Assembly: GCF_016428905.1 (NCBI RefSeq)
Contig: NZ_JAELTQ010000002.1
Span: 62,001-126,000, forward strand
Direction of reading: 5' to 3'
Length of the DNA: 64,000 nt
Origin: Dyella sp. ASV24
GTDB lineage: Bacteria; Pseudomonadota; Gammaproteobacteria; Xanthomonadales; Rhodanobacteraceae
A program made the position numbers and the translations under genes. Position 1 is the first letter of the stretch. Each line of letters opens with the position of its first letter. The notes under the pieces are model-generated. The model did not search any database. It saw only the letters and a list, made by a program, of their open reading frames with translations, and was not told where the DNA came from. Below are positions 58,151 through 64,000 of the stretch, one piece after another.

Positions 58151-58960
58151 ATGGTCTCATTGTTTCGCTTCATGATCGTGTGTACGTGCCTATGCTTGGC
58201 GGCCTGTAGCCAACAGGCCATGATCGACAAGTTCACGCCCCATCCGGCTGCGGAGATCGCACGATCCGTGCTCGATCAGGTACGAAAGGGTGATATGGAG
58301 CCCGTCAAGGCCAAGCTTGACGATGCGCTTCGACAAGATCCAAGCGTCGAGGCCAAACTGAAGGAACTCACCGGATACTTTCCCTCCGGAACGCCTCGGG
58401 CAGTGAAGCTGGTTGGCACCAACACGGTTGCCGTAAACGGAGCCCGCCGCTATGACCTTACCTATGAATATGAGTTTGCCGACGGATGGGTGCTGGGCAA
58501 CGTTGTGCTGGCTGGTGAGGGGGATGCCGTGCGTGTGGAAGGCATGCACGTGAGGCGAATGACGCAATCATTGGAACAGCAGAACGCCTTCACTCTCAGT
58601 GGCAAGGGGCCCGTGCACTGGGTCGTATTGCTGGCTTGTATCGCAATCCCGGCAACGTGCATCTATGCCTTCGTGCTTTGCCTGCGCACCCCGATCACGC
58701 GCCGCAAATGGCTGTGGGCAGTTGGCACCCTGCTCGGCTTCGCGACGCTGCGCTTCAACTGGACCACGGGGTCCTTTGACTTCCAGCTGTTGTCGTTTCA
58801 GCTCTTCGGAGCCTCGGGCTTTAGCAGCCCTTATGGCCCCATGATTATGGGGATGTCGTTACCCTTGGGTGCCATTTGGTTTCTGGCTTGCCGCAGCGGA
58901 TTGATGGCCAATGCGGCAGCGACGAAGGCGGCAGCCCCCGTCGGTCCAGAGCATGCTTGA
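58151..58960 (+). CDS. Lipoprotein with C-terminal membrane helices, unknown function
   Basis: 269 residues from ATG 58151, which is preceded by GGGGGAAG. The N-terminal signal ends in a lipobox-like CLCLAACS. A periplasmic domain (about 25-155; DALRQDPSVEAKLKELTGYF, YDLTYEYEFADGWVLGNVVL) is followed by three or four TM helices to about 250. A lipidated N terminus with TM helices behind it is unusual. The longer frame from 57959 overlaps the transposase remnant and is not used. It is the first gene of the hairpin-punctuated group; copy A of the repeat begins 8 bases after its stop. Confidence 0.65.
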   Translation: MVSLFRFMIVCTCLCLAACSQQAMIDKFTPHPAAEIARSVLDQVRKGDMEPVKAKLDDALRQDPSVEAKLKELTGYFPSGTPRAVKLVGTNTVAVNGARRYDLTYEYEFADGWVLGNVVLAGEGDAVRVEGMHVRRMTQSLEQQNAFTLSGKGPVHWVVLLACIAIPATCIYAFVLCLRTPITRRKWLWAVGTLLGFATLRFNWTTGSFDFQLLSFQLFGASGFSSPYGPMIMGMSLPLGAIWFLACRSGLMANAAATKAAAPVGPEHA

Positions 58961-58968
58961 GTAGCGAG

Positions 58969-58994
58969 TGTCCGCTTTCTACCCAAAGCGGACA
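58969..58994 (+). repeat. Hairpin repeat copy A
   Basis: TGTCCGCTTT (58969-58978), loop CTACCC, AAAGCGGACA (58985-58994): a perfect 10-bp stem starting 8 bases after the preceding stop codon. No T-run follows. Confidence 0.85.
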
Positions 58995-59116
58995 TTGCAA
59001 TCGTTAGCACGATCATTCATTGCGTGCTTGCAGGCAGGCCATCAACGGGGAAGTGGCCATTCCAACAACTGCCATCAAGCAACTGCTGCCTGTTCAATCA
59101 TTGTCAGGACTGAGCT

Positions 59117-59572
59117 GTGCCGAATCTAGAGGTGTCAACAACTCTAAGTCGCGTCGTACGTGTGGTTGTGGCAGGCGTGGGGCTCTATGCAGTTTGGCTT
59201 GGTGTCTATAGCGCCAGGCACTATCCACCTGCCCCGATGGATTCTGTCCGACAGGCATTGGCCGGAATTGAGGATCCGGGCACCGTGAGGGTCACTCAAG
59301 ACCTGAGGCTCATCGACCGGGGCGGCACGCGCTATGCTCAGAAATACTACGTGTCGAATGAAACACCCCAGCAGATTACCGATCGCTATGTCAGCGAGTT
59401 TCAGGGAAAGGGGTGGCGACGCATAGGTGGTGTTAGCAACGACGATTACGCGTCAACGTTCTGCAAGAACAAGCTTCTTGGAACTCTCTACTTCTACGGC
59501 GTGAGAGAAGGCTCGTCCGCCTTCTCCATTACGGTAAGAACTGGTGGGAGTCAAACGGAGATCTGCGACTGA
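59117..59572 (+). CDS. Small membrane-anchored hypothetical protein
   Basis: 151 residues from GTG 59117 with AGGA six bases upstream. One N-terminal TM helix (about 13-32, VVRVVVAGVGLYAVWLGVY), then a soluble, probably periplasmic domain with VRVTQDLRLIDRGGTRYAQK and a Cys pair (TFCKNKLL and the C-terminal EICD). The family is not recognised. It is the second gene of the hairpin-punctuated array; copy B lies 23 bases after its stop. Confidence 0.55.
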   Translation: MPNLEVSTTLSRVVRVVVAGVGLYAVWLGVYSARHYPPAPMDSVRQALAGIEDPGTVRVTQDLRLIDRGGTRYAQKYYVSNETPQQITDRYVSEFQGKGWRRIGGVSNDDYASTFCKNKLLGTLYFYGVREGSSAFSITVRTGGSQTEICD

Positions 59573-59594
59573 AGTGTGATCGTTGGCAACGACA

Positions 59595-59622
59595 ATGTCC
59601 GCTTTCGGCCCAAAGCGGACAT
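59595..59622 (+). repeat. Hairpin repeat copy B
   Basis: ATGTCCGCTTT (59595-59605), loop CGGCCC, AAAGCGGACAT (59612-59622): perfect 11-bp stem. Same orientation of the asymmetrical loop as the other copies. Confidence 0.85.
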
Positions 59623-59659
59623 GGCTGGGCCTGTCGCATCATTCAATGCTGGAGGGGGA

Positions 59660-59881
59660 ATGCTTTCGTATTTGCCGTTGATTGTCGGCGCCTTGGCCTG
59701 GTCCGTAGGTGCGAGCGTGATCTTTGCCAGGCTGGCAAGGCGAAGCGGCCGTCACTGGCCGATGTTTCCTCCGCTGTCTAGCCTCTCGACGTTGAGCCTC
59801 ACTGAAACACTGCTACTGACGTCTTTCCTGCTGATGGCGTTCGCTGGTTTTGCACTAACAGTGGTTCTCACAACGCCATAA
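59660..59881 (+). CDS. Small two-helix membrane protein
   Basis: 73 residues from ATG 59660, which has GGAGGGGGA directly before it. Two TM segments, about 4-22 (YLPLIVGALAWSVGASVIF) and 48-70, are linked by a basic, Pro-rich loop. A longer frame from 59576 would translate the hairpin repeat (NVRFRPKAD), which I consider an artefact. No family is recognised. Copy C follows 5 bases after the stop. Confidence 0.5.
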   Translation: MLSYLPLIVGALAWSVGASVIFARLARRSGRHWPMFPPLSSLSTLSLTETLLLTSFLLMAFAGFALTVVLTTP

Positions 59882-59886
59882 GCTAA

Positions 59887-59912
59887 GGTCCGCTTTCGAC
59901 CCGAAGCAGCCA
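59887..59912 (+). repeat. Hairpin repeat copy C (degenerate)
   Basis: GGTCCGCTTTCGACCC followed by GAAGCAGCCA. The left arm and loop are intact, the right arm has two or three changes that break the stem. Confidence 0.7.
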
Positions 59913-59975
59913 TTGCGCCGGCGGCTGGACTAAGGCGCTCTCGTATTCACATGCGGCGCTATACAGAGGTTACCC

Positions 59976-60290
59976 ATGCAGCTGATTGCCAAGGAAAGCA
60001 TGTTCGGCTGTCGACCGGGAGGCGAGCCATTTGAAATCTCGATTGAGATCGAGGCTCCTAGCGAGTCCCCGGACTATCAACACGAGTGGGTGTGCCGAGT
60101 CCGTCTGACGCCTTTCCTTTCGAAATCGCGCGATGTTCGCGGTGACAGCTCACTCCAAGCCCTATGCCTGGCGTTGTCTTACGTCAGGAAGACTCTTGGC
60201 TGCGTTCTAGAAGAAGGCAGCCGACTGACCTATGCCTCGGGTGAAGACTTCCCGCTAGATGCGGTTTTTGGGACTACACAGTGGCAGTAG
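59976..60290 (+). CDS. Small soluble hypothetical protein (DUF6968-like pattern)
   Basis: 104 residues from ATG 59976 with AGAGG upstream. There is no signal or TM. The layout, an N-terminal strand, HEWVCRVRL and GDSSLQALCLALSYVRKTL, recalls a family of small proteins often listed as DUF6968 in contexts with toxins or immunity genes; this is from memory and uncertain. Third small gene of the array; copy D follows 13 bases after the stop. Confidence 0.5.
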   Translation: MQLIAKESMFGCRPGGEPFEISIEIEAPSESPDYQHEWVCRVRLTPFLSKSRDVRGDSSLQALCLALSYVRKTLGCVLEEGSRLTYASGEDFPLDAVFGTTQWQ

Positions 60291-60303
60291 CAGCAAGTTC
60301 TAA

Positions 60304-60329
60304 TGTCCGCTTTCGACTCATAGCGGACC
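60304..60329 (+). repeat. Hairpin repeat copy D
   Basis: TGTCCGCT (60304-60311), TTCGACTCAT, AGCGGACC. An 8-bp arm set with one end mismatch, same orientation as the other copies. Confidence 0.75.
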
Positions 60330-60359
60330 TTTTGGGGGAAATAGGCGTACGGGGGCAGG

Positions 60360-60881
60360 ATGACTGGAAAGCTGAGCTGGGTTGCGCCCATCGAGCCAGG
60401 GCGGCAAATGATGGGACTAACACTGGGGATGAGCGAAGAAGAAGTGTGGACGGCGCTCGGCCTCAGCGACGACGACTTGGTGAAGGAGGTGGCATTTGTC
60501 GGCGGCCCTTCTCTAATTGTCGATAGCCGCAAATCCGGAGTTATCTATTTGCGAACGCCTTGGGTGAAAGACGCGACTTACGAGTGGCAAGACAAGGTTG
60601 GACGACTGGTCTTCGCCCAAGGTGTGCTGACCAATGTCATAGCCCAACTGTTGCCTTTCGACGAATGCCCGGACGTGTACGCAGGAAGATTTGACGGAGA
60701 CTTTGGGCTTCAATCCCCGGTATCCGCTGCCAAGAGATTCGGCTCGCTTGAGTACGATGATACCGAGGAAGTCTTCTATATTCCTGGCCTGGAAGGCCTG
60801 GAGTTTGCCGGGTCGAATAGCTGCGACCTGTCATTGGCACCGGAGCAATACGTTACGTTTCTACGAGTCTTTCAGTCCTAA
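60360..60881 (+). CDS. Soluble hypothetical protein in hairpin-punctuated array
   Basis: 173 residues from ATG 60360 with GGGGGCAGG directly upstream. No signal or TM. It begins MTGKLSWVAPIEPGRQM, then GLTLGMSEEEVWTALG, a pattern typical of SMI1/immunity-like or SmpA-like small folds. The rest is acidic and aromatic (YVTFLRVFQS at the end). The family is not recognised; a role as an immunity-type protein is speculation from size, acidity and neighbours. Copy E lies 25 bases after the stop. Confidence 0.55.
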   Translation: MTGKLSWVAPIEPGRQMMGLTLGMSEEEVWTALGLSDDDLVKEVAFVGGPSLIVDSRKSGVIYLRTPWVKDATYEWQDKVGRLVFAQGVLTNVIAQLLPFDECPDVYAGRFDGDFGLQSPVSAAKRFGSLEYDDTEEVFYIPGLEGLEFAGSNSCDLSLAPEQYVTFLRVFQS

Positions 60882-60906
60882 GAGGAAAGCCAAGCCTTAG
60901 GACCAA

Positions 60907-60933
60907 TAGTCCGCTTCCGACCCATAGCGGACG
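60907..60933 (+). repeat. Hairpin repeat copy E
   Basis: TAGTCCGCT, TCCGACCCAT, AGCGGACGT. Arms pair over 8 bp. It is the last of the five copies. Confidence 0.75.
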
Positions 60934-60970
60934 TCACCGGGGCAAGGACAGAAGAGCGACAGGGGCGCAG

Positions 60971-61273
60971 ATGAGCAGGATTGCAAGCAAAGAGAATCTA
61001 TTGGTCATGCTGGATGTATTGATGCAGCCGAAAAAGCATGGGCTCAATCAACAAGCTGCCGATCGGGCCCTGATAGATTTTTGCGCCAGTTGTCCCGACC
61101 CAGTTCTGGCGCGGTGGTTGGTTGCCGAATGTCTCGATCCCATGACGGACGAAGAACTGGTGAGCCGTGCACTAGCGATGCCGATTCGCCCATTGGCGGA
61201 CGTTCCCACGACGATTGTTCCAGCCGAACACCCAGTTAGAACGGTGCGTGGCTCGGCACAATCGCTCCATTGA
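60971..61273 (+). CDS. Small helical hypothetical protein, last gene of the array
   Basis: 100 residues from ATG 60971. No signal or TM. The first 75 residues look all-helical (ENLLVMLDVLMQPKKHGLNQ, ALIDFCASCPDPVLARWLVA). No family is recognised. It follows repeat copy E, and degenerate mobile-type sequence begins within 20 bases of its stop. Confidence 0.5.
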   Translation: MSRIASKENLLVMLDVLMQPKKHGLNQQAADRALIDFCASCPDPVLARWLVAECLDPMTDEELVSRALAMPIRPLADVPTTIVPAEHPVRTVRGSAQSLH

Positions 61274-61455
61274 AGGAGCAAGGGGCGGTGCCGAAACTGG
61301 GGTCCGAAACTGGGGTCAGAGTGCACTTTTTTCAGGGTCGCTACGAAACGATCCACTACTTTATCGATCACTACGGAAATCAGCCGAGATTCCAGAAGCC
61401 CGTTGCCCAAATGCAGGCGTACCTTGCCAAACATCCCGAACCGAGGGGTGTGTAA
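61270..61455 (+). pseudogene. Degenerate ORF with repeat at its 5' end
   Basis: The frame (TTG start at 61270) runs through a doubled CCGAAACTGGGGT repeat, then gives RYETIHYFIDHYGNQPRFQK and PVAQMQAYLAKHPEPRGV. The last 45 codons look like real protein, the first 15 do not, so this seems to be the 3' end of a lost gene joined to a repeat. It fills most of the 316-base gap before the next gene. Confidence 0.3.
61291..61316 (+). repeat. Direct repeat CCGAAACTGGGGT x2
   Basis: Exact 13-bp tandem duplication (61291-61303, 61304-61316) followed by CAGAGTGCACTTTTTT. The phrase GGGGTCAGAGTGCA recurs next to mobile repeats in many proteobacteria (recalled). Confidence 0.6.
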
Positions 61456-61589
61456 AGCGGTATCGAGCCAAGGGTAAGAGTGCTTCGCGCTCGCTCGACT
61501 TCAGGTCAGGCTGAATCCAATCGCCAGGGTTGCTGCATCTAAGTCACTGAGACCGCCATGTCGGCGGGTGACCTGGAGAGCAATCGCCC

Positions 61590-63104
61590 ATGATCAATCG
61601 CACCGTTTTCGCCAGGATCGCGATCCGTGCGCTCCGCATTCTTCCCCTCCCGGCTGCGCTGTTTTGCGTCGCGACCCAGGTCGCCGCGGCGGGCCCCGCG
61701 CCAACTCAGTTACCTGATACGCCGGTTGGCCAGCTTGCCGGCGAGCTGATCCGCCACGTCAATGGCGAGAATCCCGCGCAGATCGGGCCGTGGGCGACGA
61801 CAATCCTGTCTGCATCCATCGGGCAGGAAGACAAGGCGGCTTTTGTCACGGACCTCGCTTCAGCCGCGCGCGAAAGTGGTGGCCTGGACGTGTTCGATGT
61901 GCGCACCGATCCACGCCAGCCCGGGTTGCTTGAAGTGGCCGTCAAGGCGCGTCGTACCGGTAAGGCCGCATTGTTCTGGTTGGCTGCTGATTCGGCCCAG
62001 CCGGACCGACTCGCGCAGGCGATGCTGACCCCGATGGATAACTCGCTTTATGCGGACTGGCCCAAAGGACCGGTGTCACACGCGGAGCTGGGCAAGCACA
62101 TACGCACCCTGTTGGACCGACTGGTCAGCGTGTCCGACTTCTCCGGTTGTGTGAGTGTTTTCGATGGCGGCGAAACCGTGTTCGACGAGTGCCGTGGTCT
62201 TGCCGAGCGCAGCTTCAAGGTGCCGGCTGATCACCGGACGAGGTTCCGTATCGCCTCGGTCGGAAAGATGTTCACCGCGGTAGCCATCGGGCAATTGGTT
62301 GAGGCTGGCAAGCTGTCTTGGGATGACACGCTGGCGACGCTGGTTCCGGAATATCCCGACCAGGCGACGGCGAAGAAAATCACCGTGTGGGAGCTCCTGC
62401 ACCATACCGCTGGTCTGGGCGACTTCATGGTGCCGGAATACTTCGAGCACTCCCAACGCTACGTCAACCCGGTGGACTATCTGGCGCTGATCGCCCGCCA
62501 GCACATGGCCGGCGAGCCGGGTATGGGCCTGAGTTACAGCAACGCCGGTTACGTTCTGCTCGGCCGCATCATCGAGAACGTCTCCGGCGAGAACTACTTC
62601 GACTACATACAGCACCATATTTTTGATCCGGCGCAGATGACATCCAGCGGCTTCGAGAGCGTGGACGAAATCGTGCCCGGACTTGCGGTCGGCTACTTCC
62701 ACGATGATGGGGTGTTCTCAAGAAAGTGGAAGGCAAACTGGATGCAGGGCATCTATAAGGGCAGTCCTGCCGGCGGCGGCTACTCCACCAATACCGACCT
62801 ATTGCGGTTCGCCAAGGCCTTGCATGGGGGCGAACTGATCAAACCCGCCACGCTGGCGAAGATGTTCGACGGCGGAGTGCCGGCTGGCCCCGGTGTCATG
62901 GGTGCAGGCATCGACGAACGGCTTTCGCACGGCCGCCACATTCGTGGCCACCAGGGCGGTATCGAAGGCACTACGGCAAATCTGGTCATGATCTGGGAAA
63001 CCGGTGCGGCCGTGGCTCTGACCAGCAACGAAGGGCCGTCGCAACACTGGTTGCTGGCTGAGCAGATTGCAGACCTGCTCGCCGCGGAAGGCGCCAAGAA
63101 TTGA
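61590..63104 (+). CDS. Periplasmic serine hydrolase with complete PBP/beta-lactamase triad
   Basis: 504 residues. Signal peptide (LPLPAALFCVATQVAAAG), an N-terminal accessory domain to about 170, then a beta-lactamase-like domain: SVGK in FRIASVGKMFTAVAIGQL, YSNAGY in LSYSNAGYVLLGRI and HQG in IRGHQGGIEGTT. All three active-site elements are present, so it is likely active, probably as an esterase or D-alanyl peptidase. ATG 61590 has GGAGAG at nine bases. It is only distantly like the serine hydrolase at 55242-56708. Confidence 0.87.
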   Translation: MINRTVFARIAIRALRILPLPAALFCVATQVAAAGPAPTQLPDTPVGQLAGELIRHVNGENPAQIGPWATTILSASIGQEDKAAFVTDLASAARESGGLDVFDVRTDPRQPGLLEVAVKARRTGKAALFWLAADSAQPDRLAQAMLTPMDNSLYADWPKGPVSHAELGKHIRTLLDRLVSVSDFSGCVSVFDGGETVFDECRGLAERSFKVPADHRTRFRIASVGKMFTAVAIGQLVEAGKLSWDDTLATLVPEYPDQATAKKITVWELLHHTAGLGDFMVPEYFEHSQRYVNPVDYLALIARQHMAGEPGMGLSYSNAGYVLLGRIIENVSGENYFDYIQHHIFDPAQMTSSGFESVDEIVPGLAVGYFHDDGVFSRKWKANWMQGIYKGSPAGGGYSTNTDLLRFAKALHGGELIKPATLAKMFDGGVPAGPGVMGAGIDERLSHGRHIRGHQGGIEGTTANLVMIWETGAAVALTSNEGPSQHWLLAEQIADLLAAEGAKN

Positions 63105-63183
63105 GTTGCTGAAACGGAAAGCGCGTCGCCCTTTCATCTGTTACTAAAGCCTTCTGGCTCGATATACCCTCTGGAGCAAGACC

Positions 63184-63552
63184 ATGGATTACTTTTTGAT
63201 TCCCCTCGTAGTGATGTCGGCCCCGGTGCTTATCATCCTGATCGTGCTGCGCTACAGCTACCAACGTACACAGGCTCGTTACGACACGCTGTTACAACTG
63301 GCCGACAAGGGCGTAGACCTGACGCCTGAGTTATTGCGGGAGCCGGGCGTGGCGTATAGCGAACGACGCAGGGCGTTGGTTCTCATGGGTGGAGGCCTGG
63401 GACTGATAGCCATGTTTTTGACGTTACCTGGCCAACTGGACAATGGCCTGGGGATCAGTCGTCTATGGGGCATCGGTTTGTTGCCGTTGATGACGGGCTT
63501 GGGCTATCTCGCCAGTTGGTGGCTGAACCGGCGAGGAGATACGCGTGGCTGA
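63184..63552 (+). CDS. Small membrane protein (DUF6249-like) co-transcribed with ECF sigma factor
   Basis: 122 residues. One N-terminal TM (PLVVMSAPVLIILIVLRYSY), a cytosolic stretch with DTLLQLADKGVDLTPELL, then two C-terminal TM helices. This pattern (DKGVxLTPELL between TMs) is that of a small membrane family found next to ECF sigma factors, which I remember as DUF6249. It overlaps the sigma gene by 8 bases and may act in sensing or as an anti-sigma partner (inference). Confidence 0.7.
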   Translation: MDYFLIPLVVMSAPVLIILIVLRYSYQRTQARYDTLLQLADKGVDLTPELLREPGVAYSERRRALVLMGGGLGLIAMFLTLPGQLDNGLGISRLWGIGLLPLMTGLGYLASWWLNRRGDTRG

Positions 63553-64000
63553 TAGCGCCGCTGAGGCGCGTATCGATCAGGCCCTGGTAACACGCGCACA
63601 ACGGGATGGCGACCGTCGCGCATTCGAACAATTGGTGCGCCGACATCAAGGCATGGTGCGTGCGCAGCTGCGTCGGCTGCTACACGGTGATGACGCAGCG
63701 GCAGACGACATGGCGCAGGAAACCTTTATGTTGGCGTGGCGAAACCTGGACAAATTTCGCGGCGAGGCACGTTTTTCCAGTTGGCTGTATCGCATCGCCT
63801 ATACCTGTTTCTTGCAGGCGCACCGAAGCACGGTGCGGCACCACGGCGTCGACGATGAGGTGTTGCAACAGGTGGAGGGCCCGAGGCACGCAATGGATCT
63901 GCAGCTCGACCTGAAACGTGCGATGCAGCAGTTGTCCGTCCCCGAACAGACAGTGCTGCTGCATTGCGCTCAGATGGGCCTCAGTCACGAGGAGGCCGCC
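63545..64000 (+). CDS. ECF-type RNA polymerase sigma factor (cut by window end)
   Basis: The frame from GTG 63545 runs open to the window edge (152 codons). Region 2 is present: FEQLVRRHQGMVRAQLRRLL, ADDMAQETFMLAWRNLDKF and RFSSWLYRIAYTCFLQAHR. Region 4 begins with MQQLSVPEQTVLLHCAQMGL and SHEEAA. These match ECF sigma-70 factors. The GTG start overlaps the end of the upstream membrane protein gene (stop 63550-63552), so they are coupled. The C-terminal helix-turn-helix is outside the window. Confidence 0.9.
   Translation, partial: MADSAAEARIDQALVTRAQRDGDRRAFEQLVRRHQGMVRAQLRRLLHGDDAAADDMAQETFMLAWRNLDKFRGEARFSSWLYRIAYTCFLQAHRSTVRHHGVDDEVLQQVEGPRHAMDLQLDLKRAMQQLSVPEQTVLLHCAQMGLSHEEAA

Noticed and set aside
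59576-59659. N-terminal extension NVRFRPKADMAG of the small membrane protein
   Set aside because: It is a translation of the hairpin repeat. The ATG at 59660 has a strong ribosome site and starts a clean TM helix.
58969-60933. Classical integron attC sites
   Set aside because: The repeats are only about 26 bp and lack the RYYYAAC and GTTRRRY core sites. No integron integrase is in the window. The cassette-like layout is kept as a finding without that label.

Overview
The window is a GC-rich gammaproteobacterial chromosome segment. The gene content and order (pyrG-kdsA-eno-ftsB-ispD-ispF-truD-surE-pcm-nlpD with no rpoS after nlpD, cyoABCD, a methionine-salvage mtnBDC operon, 3-hydroxyanthranilate dioxygenase, HiPIP) and the protein sequences fit the Xanthomonadales best, most likely a Rhodanobacteraceae genus such as Dyella, Luteibacter or Rhodanobacter. 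That placement is an inference from gene content and remembered families, not a database result.

Region by region. 1-1853: end of a sulfate ABC importer (cysW, cut by the window edge, and cysA). 1861-5428: a secreted C13-type cysteine peptidase, the mtnB-mtnD-mtnC methionine-salvage operon and a Tat-exported HiPIP. 5429-5889: no gene, but a strongly structured stretch ending in a terminator that may be a small RNA. 5890-11355: two paralogous APC amino-acid permeases, a NUDIX hydrolase, 3-hydroxyanthranilate dioxygenase and a cysteine-synthase-like PLP enzyme. 11428-15305: a cell-envelope pair, a secreted SGNH protein and an acyltransferase whose periplasmic tail carries an Rpf/lysozyme-like domain. 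15411-19804: parE, a small unknown protein and an aminopeptidase P. 20022-24049: cyoABCD. 24301-32433: core genes pyrG to truD, with mgtE inserted. 32434-33366: a gene-free repeat island with a MITE-like element bounded by inverted repeats of about 90 bp. 33367-40700: smr, surE, pcm, yqaA, nlpD, yhbY, rlmE, ftsH. 41096-41722: five tRNA genes (Arg, Pro, Arg, His, Lys) behind one strong promoter.

From 42 kb on the window becomes accessory in character: many secreted, membrane or unknown proteins, signalling genes (a wHTH-TM-TolB-like-TPR regulator, a LytTR membrane regulator, an ECF sigma factor at the right edge), secreted hydrolases (Tat-type agmatine deiminase, alpha/beta hydrolase, two penicillin-binding/beta-lactamase-like serine hydrolases, an M48 protease), a polytopic protein with a pilin-like tail, and an IS30-type transposase remnant. 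The most unusual stretch is 58.1-61.3 kb. There, small same-strand genes of unknown function are each followed within 6-26 bases of the stop codon by a copy of one 26-bp hairpin repeat, giving a cassette-like gene-hairpin-gene-hairpin layout.

The observations I rank highest are the acyltransferase-SGNH-Rpf fusion (12807-15305), the hairpin-punctuated small-gene array (58151-61273), the pilin-tailed membrane protein (56852-57799), the MITE-like element (32557-33329) and the structured RNA candidate (5545-5724).
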